Position numbers and translations under genes: made by a program | The notes under the pieces: model-generated | Told to the model about the DNA's origin: nothing | The model's input: the letters and a program-made list of their open reading frames with translations, nothing else | Databases searched by the model: none | Assembly: GCA_046498405.1 (NCBI GenBank) | Contig: JAWOAS010000084.1 | Span: 13,911-77,910, forward strand | DNA: 64,000 nt | Origin: T1Sed10-49 sp046498405 | Lineage (GTDB): Bacteria; Actinomycetota; Nitriliruptoria; Euzebyales; Egibacteraceae | Direction of reading: 5' to 3' | Part shown: positions 44,875-55,996 of the stretch, piece after piece | Position numbering within the stretch: position 1 is the first letter of the stretch | Layout of the letters: every line of letters begins with the position of its first letter

Positions 44875-45684
44875 TCATCCCTCGTCGAGCGGCACGAGCA
44901 CGGGGTTGCCGGGCGCGCGCACGTCGAGCTCGGCGACGCCGCCCTCGGCCAGGCGGTCCCCGGCCTGCTCGAGGAGGAGGTCGAGCGCCTGTGCCTTGCG
45001 CTCGACGTCCTCGGCGGCGCCGACGCGCACCCAGACCTCCTCGCCCCCGGTCGGGGCCACGCGCATGCGCAGCGACCGGCCGCTGCGGGCCTCGTAGCGC
45101 ACGACCCGCTCGGCGGTGGCCTCGGGCAGCGCGGCGTGGAAGGTGAGGGCGTTGACGACGGCAGCGTCGGAGGCGCGCACCCCGGGCCCCGGCAGCACGG
45201 AGTTCGGGGCGTCGATCGGCAGGGCCTCCTCGGGCGCCCCGCCGGCGAGGACGACCCCTGAGGCGTCGACGGTCCACGTCGCGTCCTCGAGGTGGACCGC
45301 GGCGGCGGGACGTCGCGCGACGACGTCGACCTCGACCGCCGCCGGCGGCACCCGGCGGACCTCGACCTGCCCGGCCCATGGCAGGTCGGCGACGCGCTCG
45401 GCGGCCCCGGCGACGTCGGCGGTGACGAGGTGCGCGCCGACGCTGAGGCCCGCCGCGTCGACGACCTCGACGGCCCGCTCCCCCTCGACCCCGCGCACGC
45501 GGACCTCCTCGAGGGCGAAGAGCGGCGAGGCGAGCACCGCGCCGCCGGCGGCGAGCAGGGCGGCGAGGGCGACGAGGCTGGCCACGCCCCGCCGCCGACG
45601 TCGCCGGCGGTGGCCGGCGACCTCGGCACGGCGCTCGGCGATGCGGTCGTCCATCGGCGGTCGGGGCGGCGCGGCGGTGCTCAT
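44875..45684 (-). CDS. ftsQ: FtsQ, division protein with POTRA domain
   Basis: Bitopic division protein linking early and late divisome parts. The 269-residue chain has an Arg-rich cytoplasmic head (HRRRRRRRG), one membrane helix (about 34-53) and a POTRA domain from about residue 58 (FALEEVRVRGVEG). A beta domain follows (VEVRRVPPAAVEVDVVARRP). The ATG overlaps the murC stop. Assignment rests on layout and position; the sequence itself diverges, as usual for FtsQ. Confidence 0.9.
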   Translation of the reverse strand: MSTAAPPRPPMDDRIAERRAEVAGHRRRRRRRGVASLVALAALLAAGGAVLASPLFALEEVRVRGVEGERAVEVVDAAGLSVGAHLVTADVAGAAERVADLPWAGQVEVRRVPPAAVEVDVVARRPAAAVHLEDATWTVDASGVVLAGGAPEEALPIDAPNSVLPGPGVRASDAAVVNALTFHAALPEATAERVVRYEARSGRSLRMRVAPTGGEEVWVRVGAAEDVERKAQALDLLLEQAGDRLAEGGVAELDVRAPGNPVLVPLDEG

Positions 45685-47069
45685 CCCCCACCGCCGAGGC
45701 GCCCCAGCAGTTGGGGTCCGAGCTCGGTGATGTCACCCGCGCCGAGGGTGAGCACGAGGTCCCCGCGCTCGACGGCCTCGACGACTTCCTCGAGCAGCGG
45801 CTGCCCGGCGCTGACGAAGCGGGCGGTGCCACCGTGGGCGACGGCGGCGTCGGCGACGAGCCCGCCGTTGACCCCGGCCACGGGCGTCTCCCCCGCGCCG
45901 TAGACGTCGGCGACGATGGCGAGGTCGGCTGCGGCGAGGGCCTGGCCGAGGGCCTCGCCGAGCGCGGCGGTCCGCGAGTAGCGGTGGGGCTGGAAGACCG
46001 CGACGACGCGGCCGTCGGGGGCGTACTGGCGGGCGGCGGCCAGGGTGGCGCGCAGCTCGGTGGGATGGTGGGCGTAGTCGTCGACGACGGTGACCCCGGC
46101 GGCCTCGCCGAGGCGCTGGAAGCGGCGTTGCGTGCCGCCGTAGCGGGCAAGGCCCGCCGCGGCGGCGCCGAGGTCGGCGCCGGCCCAACGGGCCGCGCCG
46201 AGGGCCGCGGCGGCGTTCGCGACGTTGTGGGGGCCGGGCAGCCGCAGCGTCACCGGCCCGAGCTCCTCGCCCTCGACGCGCAGGGTGAACGCCGAGCCCT
46301 CGGGTCCATAGGCCTCGTCGAGGATGCGCAGGTCCGCCGCGCCGTCGCGCCCGTAGGTCACGACCGGCTCGGCGACGTCGTCGAGGAGACGGCGCACCCC
46401 GGCATCGTCGAGGCAGACGATCGCCGGCGCCCCCGCGGTGCGGCGGGCGAGGAAGCCGCGGAAGGCCTCGTCGACGTCGGCGACGTCGGCGAAGTGGTCG
46501 TGGTGGTCGAGCTCGACGTTCGTCACGACCGCGCAGTCGGGCGCGAAGACGAGGAAGGAGGAGTCCGACTCGTCGGCCTCGGCGACGAAGACGTCGCCGC
46601 TGCCGTGATGGGCGCTCGTCCCCGCCTCGTGCAGCCGCCCGCCGATGGCGAAGGAGGGGTCGTGGCCGGCGGCCTGCAGCGCCACGGTGGTCATCGCCGT
46701 CGTCGTCGTCTTGCCGTGCGTCCCGGCCACGAGCAGGCCGCGCTGCCCCGCGATGAGCGCGGCGAGGAGCTCGGCGCGCCGCAGGACCGGCAGCCCCCGC
46801 TGGCGCGCGGCCGCGAGCTCGGAGTTGCGCTCGGGGATCGCGGTGGAGACCGCGACGACGTCGGCTCCGGCGAGGTGCGCGGCGTCGTGGCCGACGTGGA
46901 TGCGCGCGCCCATCGCCTCGAGGGCGATGGCGGTGCGCCCGCCGCGCAGGTCGCTGCCGCTGACGGTGTGGCCGCGCTCGAGCAGCAGCTGGGCGAGCGC
47001 GCTCATGCCGACCCCGCCGATGCCGACGAGGTGGACGTGGGCGCGGGGCGGGATCGCGGGCGTCGTCAT
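45681..47069 (-). CDS. murC: UDP-N-acetylmuramate:L-alanine ligase
   Basis: Adds L-Ala to UDP-MurNAc. The 462-residue enzyme has the N-terminal Rossmann motif HLVGIGGVGMSALAQLL, the ATP loop VAGTHGKTTTTAM and EADESDSSFL. Further motifs are NVELDHHDHF, PGPHNVANAAAAL and DDYAHHPTELRATL. The ATG directly overlaps the ftsW stop (ATGA), leaving no room for murG, which normally stands here. Confidence 0.96.
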   Translation of the reverse strand: MTTPAIPPRAHVHLVGIGGVGMSALAQLLLERGHTVSGSDLRGGRTAIALEAMGARIHVGHDAAHLAGADVVAVSTAIPERNSELAAARQRGLPVLRRAELLAALIAGQRGLLVAGTHGKTTTTAMTTVALQAAGHDPSFAIGGRLHEAGTSAHHGSGDVFVAEADESDSSFLVFAPDCAVVTNVELDHHDHFADVADVDEAFRGFLARRTAGAPAIVCLDDAGVRRLLDDVAEPVVTYGRDGAADLRILDEAYGPEGSAFTLRVEGEELGPVTLRLPGPHNVANAAAALGAARWAGADLGAAAAGLARYGGTQRRFQRLGEAAGVTVVDDYAHHPTELRATLAAARQYAPDGRVVAVFQPHRYSRTAALGEALGQALAAADLAIVADVYGAGETPVAGVNGGLVADAAVAHGGTARFVSAGQPLLEEVVEAVERGDLVLTLGAGDITELGPQLLGRLGGGG

Positions 47070-48262
47070 CGCTGCGCTCCGTCTCGGTGGGCCGTCGGCT
47101 CGGCGACGGCGGGCGGCGTTCGGGTCGTCCGGGCGATCGCGAGCAGGGCACCCACCCCGGCCATCGTCACGACGAGGGAGGACCCGCCGACGCTCACGAG
47201 CGGCAGGGTCACCCCGGTGACCGGCAGCAGCCCGACGACCGAGCCGATGTTCAGCGTCGCCTGCATGAGCAGCCAACCGGTGATGCCCACCGCGAGGAGC
47301 CGGCCGAAGGGGTCGGCGGCGAGCCGGGCGGTGCGCACCCCGCCGACGGCGAGGGCGGCGTAGAGCAGCAGGGTCGCGAGCGCGCCGACGAGACCGAGCT
47401 CCTCGCCGATGATCGCGAAGATGAAGTCGGTGTCGGCGTTGGGCAGGTAGAGCCACTTGCCGCGACCCTGCCCAAGGCCGGTGCCCAGCCAGCCGCCCGA
47501 GCCCAGGGCGAGGAAGCCCTGGACGCTCTGGTAGCCGAGGTTGGCGGGATCGGCCATCGGGTCGAGCCACGCGGCGACGCGGCCCACGCGGAACTCCACC
47601 TGGGTGATCGCCACGAGCCCGAGGGCGCCGAGTCCGGCCCCGCCGAGCAGGAGCAGGCGCGTGGGCAGGCCGGCGGTGAACAGGACGAGGCCGCCGACGC
47701 CGACGAGCAGCGCCGAGGTCTCGAGGTCGGGCTCGGCCAGGACGAGGCCCGCGACGATGACGAGCAGGGGCACCGCCGGCATGAGCAGGGCGTGGAGGTC
47801 CCCGGCGCGCACGCGGCGCCAGCGACGCGCGAGGAGATGGGCGAGGTAGAGGGGCACCGCGAGCTTGAGCAGTTCGCTGGGCTGGAGCGTGACGGGGCCC
47901 AGGGCCAGCCAACGGCGCGCGCCGTAGGCCTCGAGCCCGATGCTCGGCACGAGCACGAGCGCGGAGAGCGCGAGGGCGACCAGGAGGATCGGGGTGGCGA
48001 AGCGACGCCAGCGCTGGGGCTCGCTGCGCGCGAGCAGGAGCAGCGGGACGAGCCCGACAAGGGCCCAGACGAGCTGGCGGCGGAAGATGCCGAAGGGGTC
48101 GCCGGTCTCGGCCGTCGAGCGCACGAACGACGCCGAGAAGCTCATGACGAGCCCGAGCAGGAGCAGCACCGCGACGGTGGCGAGCAGGATCGCCGCCTCG
48201 GGGGTCATCCGCCCCGCGGCGGGACGGGGTCGCGGCAGCCGTGTCGCGAGCCAGGCCCTCAT
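47066..48262 (-). CDS. ftsW: FtsW, SEDS-family peptidoglycan polymerase
   Basis: Lipid II polymerase of the division site, partner of FtsI. The 398-residue protein has about ten membrane helices and the SEDS motifs AYGARRWLALGPVTLQPSEL, VLAEPDLET, ADTDFIFAIIGEELGLVG and LPLVSVGGSS. The start ATG overlaps the murD stop. FtsW rather than RodA is favoured by its location. Confidence 0.95.
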   Translation of the reverse strand: MRAWLATRLPRPRPAAGRMTPEAAILLATVAVLLLLGLVMSFSASFVRSTAETGDPFGIFRRQLVWALVGLVPLLLLARSEPQRWRRFATPILLVALALSALVLVPSIGLEAYGARRWLALGPVTLQPSELLKLAVPLYLAHLLARRWRRVRAGDLHALLMPAVPLLVIVAGLVLAEPDLETSALLVGVGGLVLFTAGLPTRLLLLGGAGLGALGLVAITQVEFRVGRVAAWLDPMADPANLGYQSVQGFLALGSGGWLGTGLGQGRGKWLYLPNADTDFIFAIIGEELGLVGALATLLLYAALAVGGVRTARLAADPFGRLLAVGITGWLLMQATLNIGSVVGLLPVTGVTLPLVSVGGSSLVVTMAGVGALLAIARTTRTPPAVAEPTAHRDGAQR

Positions 48263-49644
48263 CGCCTGACCTCCTCGTCGAGGGCGGTCACGGCCCGCCG
48301 GAAGGCCTCGCCGCGGGCGGCGTAGTCGGGGAACTGGTCCATCGAGGCACACGCCGGGGCGAGCAGGACGACGTCGCCGGGGCGGGCGGTGGCCGCCGCC
48401 ACGGCGACGGCCCGCTCGAGGGAGCCGGCCTCGGTGCTCTCGATCCCCTCGGCCCGTGCGAGCGCGGCGAGCTCGGGCCCGCTCGTGCCGATCGTCACCG
48501 CGGCGCGCACGTGCGCGCGCAGCGCCGGGGCCAGCGCGGAGGGATCGAGGCCCTTGGCCAGGCCCCCCGCGATCCACACGACCCTCGGCACGTCACCGCG
48601 GTAGGCCTCGAGAGCGGCCGCGGCGGCATGGGGGTTCGTCGCCTTCGAGTCGTTGACCCAGGTGACCCCGCCGCGGCTGGCCACCGGCTCGAGGCGGTGC
48701 GGGCCGGGGCGGTAGCGCCGCAGGGGCTCGGCGAGGGCCTCGGGCTCGGCGCCGGCGGCGACCGCGGCGGCGGCCGCGGCCGCGGCGTTGGCGACGTTGT
48801 GGCGGCCGCGGGCGCCGAGCTCGTCGACGGCGACGATGCGGCGCAGCGCGCCCTCCTCCTCGGCCAGGGCCAGGACGCCGTCGACGACCCCGATCTGCCC
48901 GGGCGCCGGCTCGCCCCCGACGACGTCGATCCGACGGCCCCCGAAGGGGTGGCGACGCAGGGCCTCGCGCGCGCCGTCGTCGTCGCCGACGACGACGGTG
49001 GCGCCCGGCGCCGCGCACTCCCAGGCCCGCGCCTTCGCCGCGACGTAGGCCCGCTCGTCGCCGTGCCAGTCGAGGTGGTCGGGGGCGAGGTTGACGAGGA
49101 CGACGACCTCGGCGGCGAGGCGGCTGACGTAGTGCAGCTGGAAGCTCGACAGCTCGGCGACGACGAGCGGCGGTGGCGAGGCGGTGGCGAGGAGGTCGCA
49201 CAGCGGCGTGCCGATGTTGCCCCCGACCGGGGCGTCGAGCAGGGCAGCGAGCAGCTCGGTCGTCGTCGTCTTGCCGTTCGTGCCGGTCACGACCGCGAGA
49301 CGGGTGCGCCCGCCGGCCAGGCGCCAGGCCAGCTCGGGCTCGCTGGCCACCGCGAGGCCGCGGCGGGCGGCCTCGGCGAGCAGCGGGTTGGCCGGGGCGA
49401 TCCCCGGGCTCGGTACGACGAGGTCGACGCCCCCGAGGAGCCGGGGATCGTCGAAGGAGGCCCCGACGGCGGTCTCGACCCCGACCGCGGCGAGCGCGGC
49501 CGCGGCCTCGACGACCGCGGGGGACGCGGCGGCATCGACGGCGCGGACCGTCGCGCCACGCCCGGCCAGCGCGCGGGCCGCGGCGACCCCGGAGCGGCCG
49601 AGGCCGGCGACGAGCGCGTGGGTGCCCTGCCAGGCGCCGCTCAC
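48259..49644 (-). CDS. murD: UDP-N-acetylmuramoylalanine:D-glutamate ligase
   Basis: Adds D-Glu to UDP-MurNAc-L-Ala. The 461-residue enzyme has VAGLGRSGVAAARALAGRG, the ATP loop VVTGTNGKTTTTELL, ELSSFQLHYV and NLAPDHLDWHG. GRHNVANAAAA and VNDSKATNPHAA follow. The GTG at 49644 overlaps the mraY stop. Confidence 0.96.
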   Translation of the reverse strand: MSGAWQGTHALVAGLGRSGVAAARALAGRGATVRAVDAAASPAVVEAAAALAAVGVETAVGASFDDPRLLGGVDLVVPSPGIAPANPLLAEAARRGLAVASEPELAWRLAGGRTRLAVVTGTNGKTTTTELLAALLDAPVGGNIGTPLCDLLATASPPPLVVAELSSFQLHYVSRLAAEVVVLVNLAPDHLDWHGDERAYVAAKARAWECAAPGATVVVGDDDGAREALRRHPFGGRRIDVVGGEPAPGQIGVVDGVLALAEEEGALRRIVAVDELGARGRHNVANAAAAAAAAVAAGAEPEALAEPLRRYRPGPHRLEPVASRGGVTWVNDSKATNPHAAAAALEAYRGDVPRVVWIAGGLAKGLDPSALAPALRAHVRAAVTIGTSGPELAALARAEGIESTEAGSLERAVAVAAATARPGDVVLLAPACASMDQFPDYAARGEAFRRAVTALDEEVRR

Positions 49645-50714
49645 AGGGCCCCCGTCCGCCCGAGGTACTCGGCGTAGAAGAGCCCGACCCCGGCGAGCAC
49701 GAAGAGGCCCGCGATCATCCAGAAGCGCACGATGACCGTCGTCTCCTGCCAGCCGCCGAGCTCGAAGTGGTGGTGCAGCGGCGCCATCCGGAACACGCGC
49801 CTGCCGGTGAGCTTGAAGCTGCCGACCTGGAGGATGACCGAGGCGGTCTCGAGGACGTAGAGCCCGGCGAGCACGACGAGGAGGACCTCGGTCTCGGTGA
49901 GCACGGCCAGCGCGGCGAGCATGCCCCCGATCGCCAGCGAGCCGGTGTCGCCCATGAAGATCTGCGCCGGCGGGGCGTTCCACCAGAGGAACCCGAGCGC
50001 GGCGCCGGCCGCGGCGGCCGCGGCCACCGCCACGGCGTCGGCGTGCAGCCAGGCCGCGACGGTGTAGGCCCCCTGGTAGCTCACGATGATGTCGCCGAGG
50101 ACGACGGCGTCGCCGGTGCGGAAGATCCAGTAGGCGATGAACGTGTAGGCGCCGAAGATGAGCACCGAGGTGCCCGCGGCGAGGCCATCGAGGCCGTCGG
50201 TGAGGTTGACGGCGTTCGACGTCGCCGCGAGGACGAGGAAGATCCACAGCACGAAGAACGGGCCGAGGTCGAACTCGGTCTGGCCGATGACCGAGAGTTG
50301 CGTCGAGGTGTCGGCGACGTACTGGGCGCCGAGCGCGAAGAGGACGGCGACGAGCGCCTGGCCGAGGAACTTCGCCGTCGAGCTCAGGCCGAGGTTGCGG
50401 TTGCGTCGGAGCTTGAGGTAGTCGTCGAGGAAGCCGACCGCGCCCATGCCGGCGAACGCGCCCATCGCGAGCAGGCCTCCAGCGGAGGCCCCGGGCCCGA
50501 CGGTGTGGGTGGCGACGAGGTAGGCCACGACCGCGGCGAGGATGATCGCCGTGCCGCCCATCGTCGGGGTGCCGCGCTTGGCGTAGTGCGCCTCGGGGCC
50601 GTCGTCGCGGATGTACTGCCCGTAGCCGCGCCGCCGGAAGAAGCGGATGACGAGCGGCGTGCCGAGCAGCGACAGCACGAGCGCGAGCGCACCGGCGACG
50701 AGGATGGCGATCAC
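49641..50714 (-). CDS. mraY: Phospho-MurNAc-pentapeptide transferase
   Basis: Makes lipid I on undecaprenyl phosphate. The 357-residue protein has ten membrane helices with motifs GTPTMGGTAIILAAVV, FLDDYLKLRRN, NAVNLTDGLDGLAAGTSV, GDTGSLAIGG and MAPLHHHFELGG. The aspartates in DDY and DGLDG are catalytic. The GTG overlaps the murF stop. Confidence 0.97.
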   Translation of the reverse strand: MIAILVAGALALVLSLLGTPLVIRFFRRRGYGQYIRDDGPEAHYAKRGTPTMGGTAIILAAVVAYLVATHTVGPGASAGGLLAMGAFAGMGAVGFLDDYLKLRRNRNLGLSSTAKFLGQALVAVLFALGAQYVADTSTQLSVIGQTEFDLGPFFVLWIFLVLAATSNAVNLTDGLDGLAAGTSVLIFGAYTFIAYWIFRTGDAVVLGDIIVSYQGAYTVAAWLHADAVAVAAAAAAGAALGFLWWNAPPAQIFMGDTGSLAIGGMLAALAVLTETEVLLVVLAGLYVLETASVILQVGSFKLTGRRVFRMAPLHHHFELGGWQETTVIVRFWMIAGLFVLAGVGLFYAEYLGRTGAL

Positions 50715-52101
50715 CGTCGCGGCTCCAGCAGGTCCGCGGCGAGCCCCTCGAGGCCGACCGAGCGGCTGGCCTTGACGAGCACGGCGTCGCCGGGGCCGAG
50801 CAGCGCGGCCAGGCGCGCCCCGGCCTCCTCGGCGTCGGCGACCTCCTCGAGGACGCCGCCGAAGCCGGCCTGACGGGCGCCCTCGGCGATGGGGGCCGCC
50901 TCGCCGACGACGAGGACGCCGTCGAGGCCGTGCGCGGCGCAGGCGCGCCCGACCTCGCGGTGGGCCTCCTCGCTGCCCGCGCCGAGCTCGGCCATGAGCC
51001 CGAGGACGGCCCAGCGGCGGCGCGCGTCGAGGGCGACGAGGGCCTCGAGGGCCGCCGCGGTCGAGGCGGGATTGGCGTTGTAGGCGTCGTTGAGCACGCT
51101 CGTGCCGTCGTCGCGGCGTGCGAGCTCCATGCGCCAGCGCGAGACGCGCGCGTCGGCGAGGCCGGCCGCGGCCGCGGCGGGGTCGACCCCGCAGGCCTGC
51201 GCGGCGGCGAGCGCGGCGAGGGCATTGCCGACGTTGTGCCGTCCCGGCAGCGGCAGGGCGATCTCGGTGTGCCCGTGGGGGCCCTCGGCGCGGAAGCGCG
51301 GTCGCGCCTGCCCGTCGATGACGATGTCGCGCGCACGCCAGTCCGCCTCGGCCTCGAGCCCGTAGGTCACGACGCGGGCCCGCGTGCGCCCGGCCATCGC
51401 CGCCACACGGGGGTCGTCGGCGTTGAGGATCGCCACGGCGTCGGGCTCGAGCGCCTCGACGAGCTCGGCCTTGGCGCGCGCGACGGTCTCGAGGTCGCCG
51501 AGCAGCTCGAGGTGGGCGGCCGACACCGCGGTGACGATCGCGACGTCGGCGCGCAGCAGCGCGGCGAGGGGCGCGATGTGGCCGACCCCACGGGCGCCGA
51601 TCTCGCTGACGAGGACCTCGCTGTCGGCCTCGAGCTCGGTGCAGGTCAGCGGCACGCCGAGCTCGTTGTTGTAGGACCCGCGGTTGGCGACGACCCGCCG
51701 CGCCGGGCCGACCGCGGCGGCGATGAGGTCCTTCGTCGTCGTCTTGCCCTGCGAACCGGTGAGCGTGACGACGACCGGGTCGACCTCCTCGCGCAGCCAG
51801 GCGCCGAGCCCGAGCAGCGCGTCGGCGGGGTCGTCGACGACGACCGCGCCCGAGGGCGCGTCGGCCAGGGGCCCGCGGGCACAGCGCGCCTCGGCGCAGA
51901 GGTAACCCGCCGCGCCGCGCGCGAGCGCGTCGGCGACGAAGTCGTGGCCGTCGGCCTGGCTGCCCTCGAGGGGGACGAAGAGGCTGCCGGGCCCCGCTTC
52001 GCGGGAGTCGATCGTGACGTGGCGCACCGTCGGCCCACGGGGATCGTCGGACAGCAGCGCGCCACCGACGACGTCGGCGACCTGGGCCAGGGAGAGCGGG
52101 A

Positions 52102-52105
<4 letters not shown>
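50711..52105 (-). CDS. murF: UDP-MurNAc-tripeptide:D-Ala-D-Ala ligase
   Basis: Completes the pentapeptide. The 464-residue ligase has DSREAGPGSLFVPLEGSQAD near the N-terminus, the ATP loop TLTGSQGKTTTKDLI, NNELGVPLT and EIGARGVGHI. Further motifs are PGRHNVGNALAAL and NDAYNANPAST. ATGA overlap with murE. The GSQGKT wording is normal for MurF. Confidence 0.96.
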
Positions 52106-53577
<1,472 letters not shown>

Positions 53578-53680
53578 GGGGGCGCGCGCTCCGGGGTCGC
53601 TGGCTGCGGACGGGATGGAGGATACGCACCGCGACCGCCCCGACCCGGCAGGCGGGGCGGTCGATGGGCCAGCCCGCACG

Positions 53681-55528
53681 CTAGCCCCCTTCGTCGGTCG
53701 GGGGGCCACCGAGGCCCTCGACGGCCTCCTCCGGCGGTGGCTCATCCTCGTCGGAGACGCCGTCGGCGTCGTCCTCGGAGGCCGCGACCGGGCCGCGCTC
53801 GGTGGCGTCGGTGGGGGTGACCCGGCGCCGGGCGAGGGCGACGTCCATGAGGTCGGCGAAGAGCGGCGCGGCGACGACGCCGCCGTAGCCCTCCCCCTCG
53901 GGCTCGTCGACCATCACCGCGATCGCCACGCTGGGGTCCTCGGCGGGCGCGAAGCCGGCGAAGGTCGCGATGTAGGCCCCCGGCTCGTAGCCGCGCGACG
54001 TCGCCGAGGCCTTCTGGGCGGTGCCGGTCTTGCCCGCGACACGGTAGCCGGGCACCGCGCCGGCCTGGCCGGTGCCGTCCTCGACGACGGCGACGAGGAG
54101 GTCGCGCACGGCCTCGGCGGTGCCCGCCGAGATCGCCTCGTGGCCGGGCGCGTCGGGCGCGGCGACGAGGGCGCCGTCATCGACGCGGCCGCGGACGATC
54201 CGCGGCTCGACGCGCTCGCCACCGTTGGCGATCGTCTGGAACACCCCGGCGGTCTGCAGCAGCGTGCCGGAGACCCCCTGGCCGATGGCTATCGTCGGCT
54301 TCGTCGTGGCCGACCAGCCCTCGAGCGCGGGGACGATGCCACCCGACTCCCCCGGGAAGTCGGCTCCGGAGGGCGCGCCGAGCCCGAAGCCGCCGAGGTG
54401 CTCGAGGAGCGCGTCGTCGTCGAGGCGCTCGGCGATCTGGATCGTGCCGACGTTGGAGGACCGCGCCATGATCTCCTCGACGGTCAACGGCCCCGCCGCC
54501 CGCGCCGTGGCGTCGCTGAAGGCCTTGCCACCGACCGTGATCGTCGTCGGGACCTCGAGGGTGTCGGCGGGGTCGACGACGCCCTCCTCGATCGCCGCGG
54601 CCAGGGTGATCGCCTTGTTCACGCTGCCGGGCTCGAAGACGTCGGTGACCGCACGGTTGCGGCGCTCGTAGGCGCTGGCCTGCCCGATGTCAGCGGGGTC
54701 GTAGCCCGGCTGGGAGGCCATCGCGAGGATCTCGCCGCTGTCGACGTCGAGCACGACCGCCGAGGCGCCGATCGCGTCGTGCTCCTCGACGGCCTCGGCG
54801 AGCAGGCGCTCGGCGGCATCCTGGATCGGCCGGTCGAGCGTGAGGACGACGTCCTGCCCGGGCACCGAGGGCTCGACCTGTCGCGGCGAGGCCGAGATCT
54901 CGACCCCGCCGGGCGCACGCTCCTGGCGCAGCAGCCCCGGCTCGCCGGCGAGGTCGGCCTCGAGCGCGGCCTCGAGCCCGGACAGGCCCTCGCCGTCGAG
55001 GCCGGCGAAGCCGACGACCTGGGCGGCCAGCGGCCCGGCGGGGTAGCGCCGTCGGGGCTCGTCGACGACGCCGATGCCGGGCAGGCGCATCGCGGCGACC
55101 TGCTCGCCGACGGCGCGGGGCAGCTGCCGTCCGAGGTAGACGAAGCCGCTGTCGGCGGTGAGGCGCTCCATGAGCGTGGCGAGGTCGATGTCGAGGAGCG
55201 GCTCGAGGTCGGCGGCGACGTAGGTGGGATCGATCTCGGCGTCGTCGAGCAGGCGCGGGTTGGCGTAGACCGTGCTGGCCGGCACCGAGATCGCGAGCGG
55301 CTCCCCCCCGCGGTCGTAGATCGTGCCGCGCTCGGCGGGCAGGGTGACCTCGCGTGTGGCCTGCTGCTCGGCCGCGGCGCGGTACTCCTCGGCGGCGACG
55401 ACCTGCACGGTGACGAGCCGCCAGCCGATCGCCACGGTGAGCAGGAGGTAGACGAGGAGGAAGACGCCGACGCGCCGTCCCGACCGCGCCCGTCCCACGG
55501 CGCCAGCGAGCCCACTCGTGGCGGCCAC
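53681..55528 (-). CDS. ftsI: FtsI, division-specific penicillin-binding protein 3
   Basis: Septal transpeptidase. The 615-residue protein has a basic head, one membrane helix (about 20-38), the PBP dimer domain (ERGTIYDRGGEPLA) and the transpeptidase domain. Its active-site serine is S302 in GSVNK, with S357-S-N and K500-T-G. The tail is acidic and Pro-rich, without PASTA domains. The GTG at 55528 follows the ftsL-like stop by 6 nt. Confidence 0.95.
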   Translation of the reverse strand: MAATSGLAGAVGRARSGRRVGVFLLVYLLLTVAIGWRLVTVQVVAAEEYRAAAEQQATREVTLPAERGTIYDRGGEPLAISVPASTVYANPRLLDDAEIDPTYVAADLEPLLDIDLATLMERLTADSGFVYLGRQLPRAVGEQVAAMRLPGIGVVDEPRRRYPAGPLAAQVVGFAGLDGEGLSGLEAALEADLAGEPGLLRQERAPGGVEISASPRQVEPSVPGQDVVLTLDRPIQDAAERLLAEAVEEHDAIGASAVVLDVDSGEILAMASQPGYDPADIGQASAYERRNRAVTDVFEPGSVNKAITLAAAIEEGVVDPADTLEVPTTITVGGKAFSDATARAAGPLTVEEIMARSSNVGTIQIAERLDDDALLEHLGGFGLGAPSGADFPGESGGIVPALEGWSATTKPTIAIGQGVSGTLLQTAGVFQTIANGGERVEPRIVRGRVDDGALVAAPDAPGHEAISAGTAEAVRDLLVAVVEDGTGQAGAVPGYRVAGKTGTAQKASATSRGYEPGAYIATFAGFAPAEDPSVAIAVMVDEPEGEGYGGVVAAPLFADLMDVALARRRVTPTDATERGPVAASEDDADGVSDEDEPPPEEAVEGLGGPPTDEGG

Positions 55529-55534
55529 GCCGAC

Positions 55535-55966
55535 TCAGCCCTCCCGGGCGAGGGCGTCGGCGTCGTCGGGCTGGGGCCCTGCCGGCGCCGCCGGCTCGTC
55601 GAGGACGAGGTAACCGGGCTGGCGCGCGGGCACCATGCCGAGCTCCTCGATGGCGATCTCCCGGATGCGCTCAGGGGACTCGAGGGCGGCGACCTCGGCG
55701 GTGAGCTCGGTCGAGCGCTGCGCGAGTGCCTCGGCCTCGGCCTCGAGGGTGCGCGCGTCGAAGGCCGCCTCGGCAGCGAGCGCGTGGAGCGAGACGACCC
55801 CGAGGACGCCGAGGGCGACGGTCAGGGTGAGCAGGGCGAGGTAGCGGCGGTGGTGGCGGGGACGGTCGACGACGCGCAGGTCGGGGCGCTCGGCGGGGGC
55901 CGGGGCGCCCTCGTGCGGTCGCGGCGTCGGTGCCCGGTGGGTCGCGGGGGAAGGAAGCGCGGCCAT
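55535..55966 (-). CDS. ftsL: FtsL-like division protein
   Basis: A 143-residue bitopic protein with a Pro/His-rich cytoplasmic part (about 1-41), one membrane helix (YLALLTLTVALGVLGVVSLHAL) and a heptad-repeat coiled coil. It then has SPERIREIAIEELGMVPARQPGY, which is typical of FtsL/DivIC-type proteins. Its place between rsmH and ftsI supports FtsL. ATG 55966 with GAGAGGAG upstream. Confidence 0.85.
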   Translation of the reverse strand: MAALPSPATHRAPTPRPHEGAPAPAERPDLRVVDRPRHHRRYLALLTLTVALGVLGVVSLHALAAEAAFDARTLEAEAEALAQRSTELTAEVAALESPERIREIAIEELGMVPARQPGYLVLDEPAAPAGPQPDDADALAREG

Positions 55967-55996
55967 CGGGGCTCCTCTCGGGTGCGTGGGCGGGTG

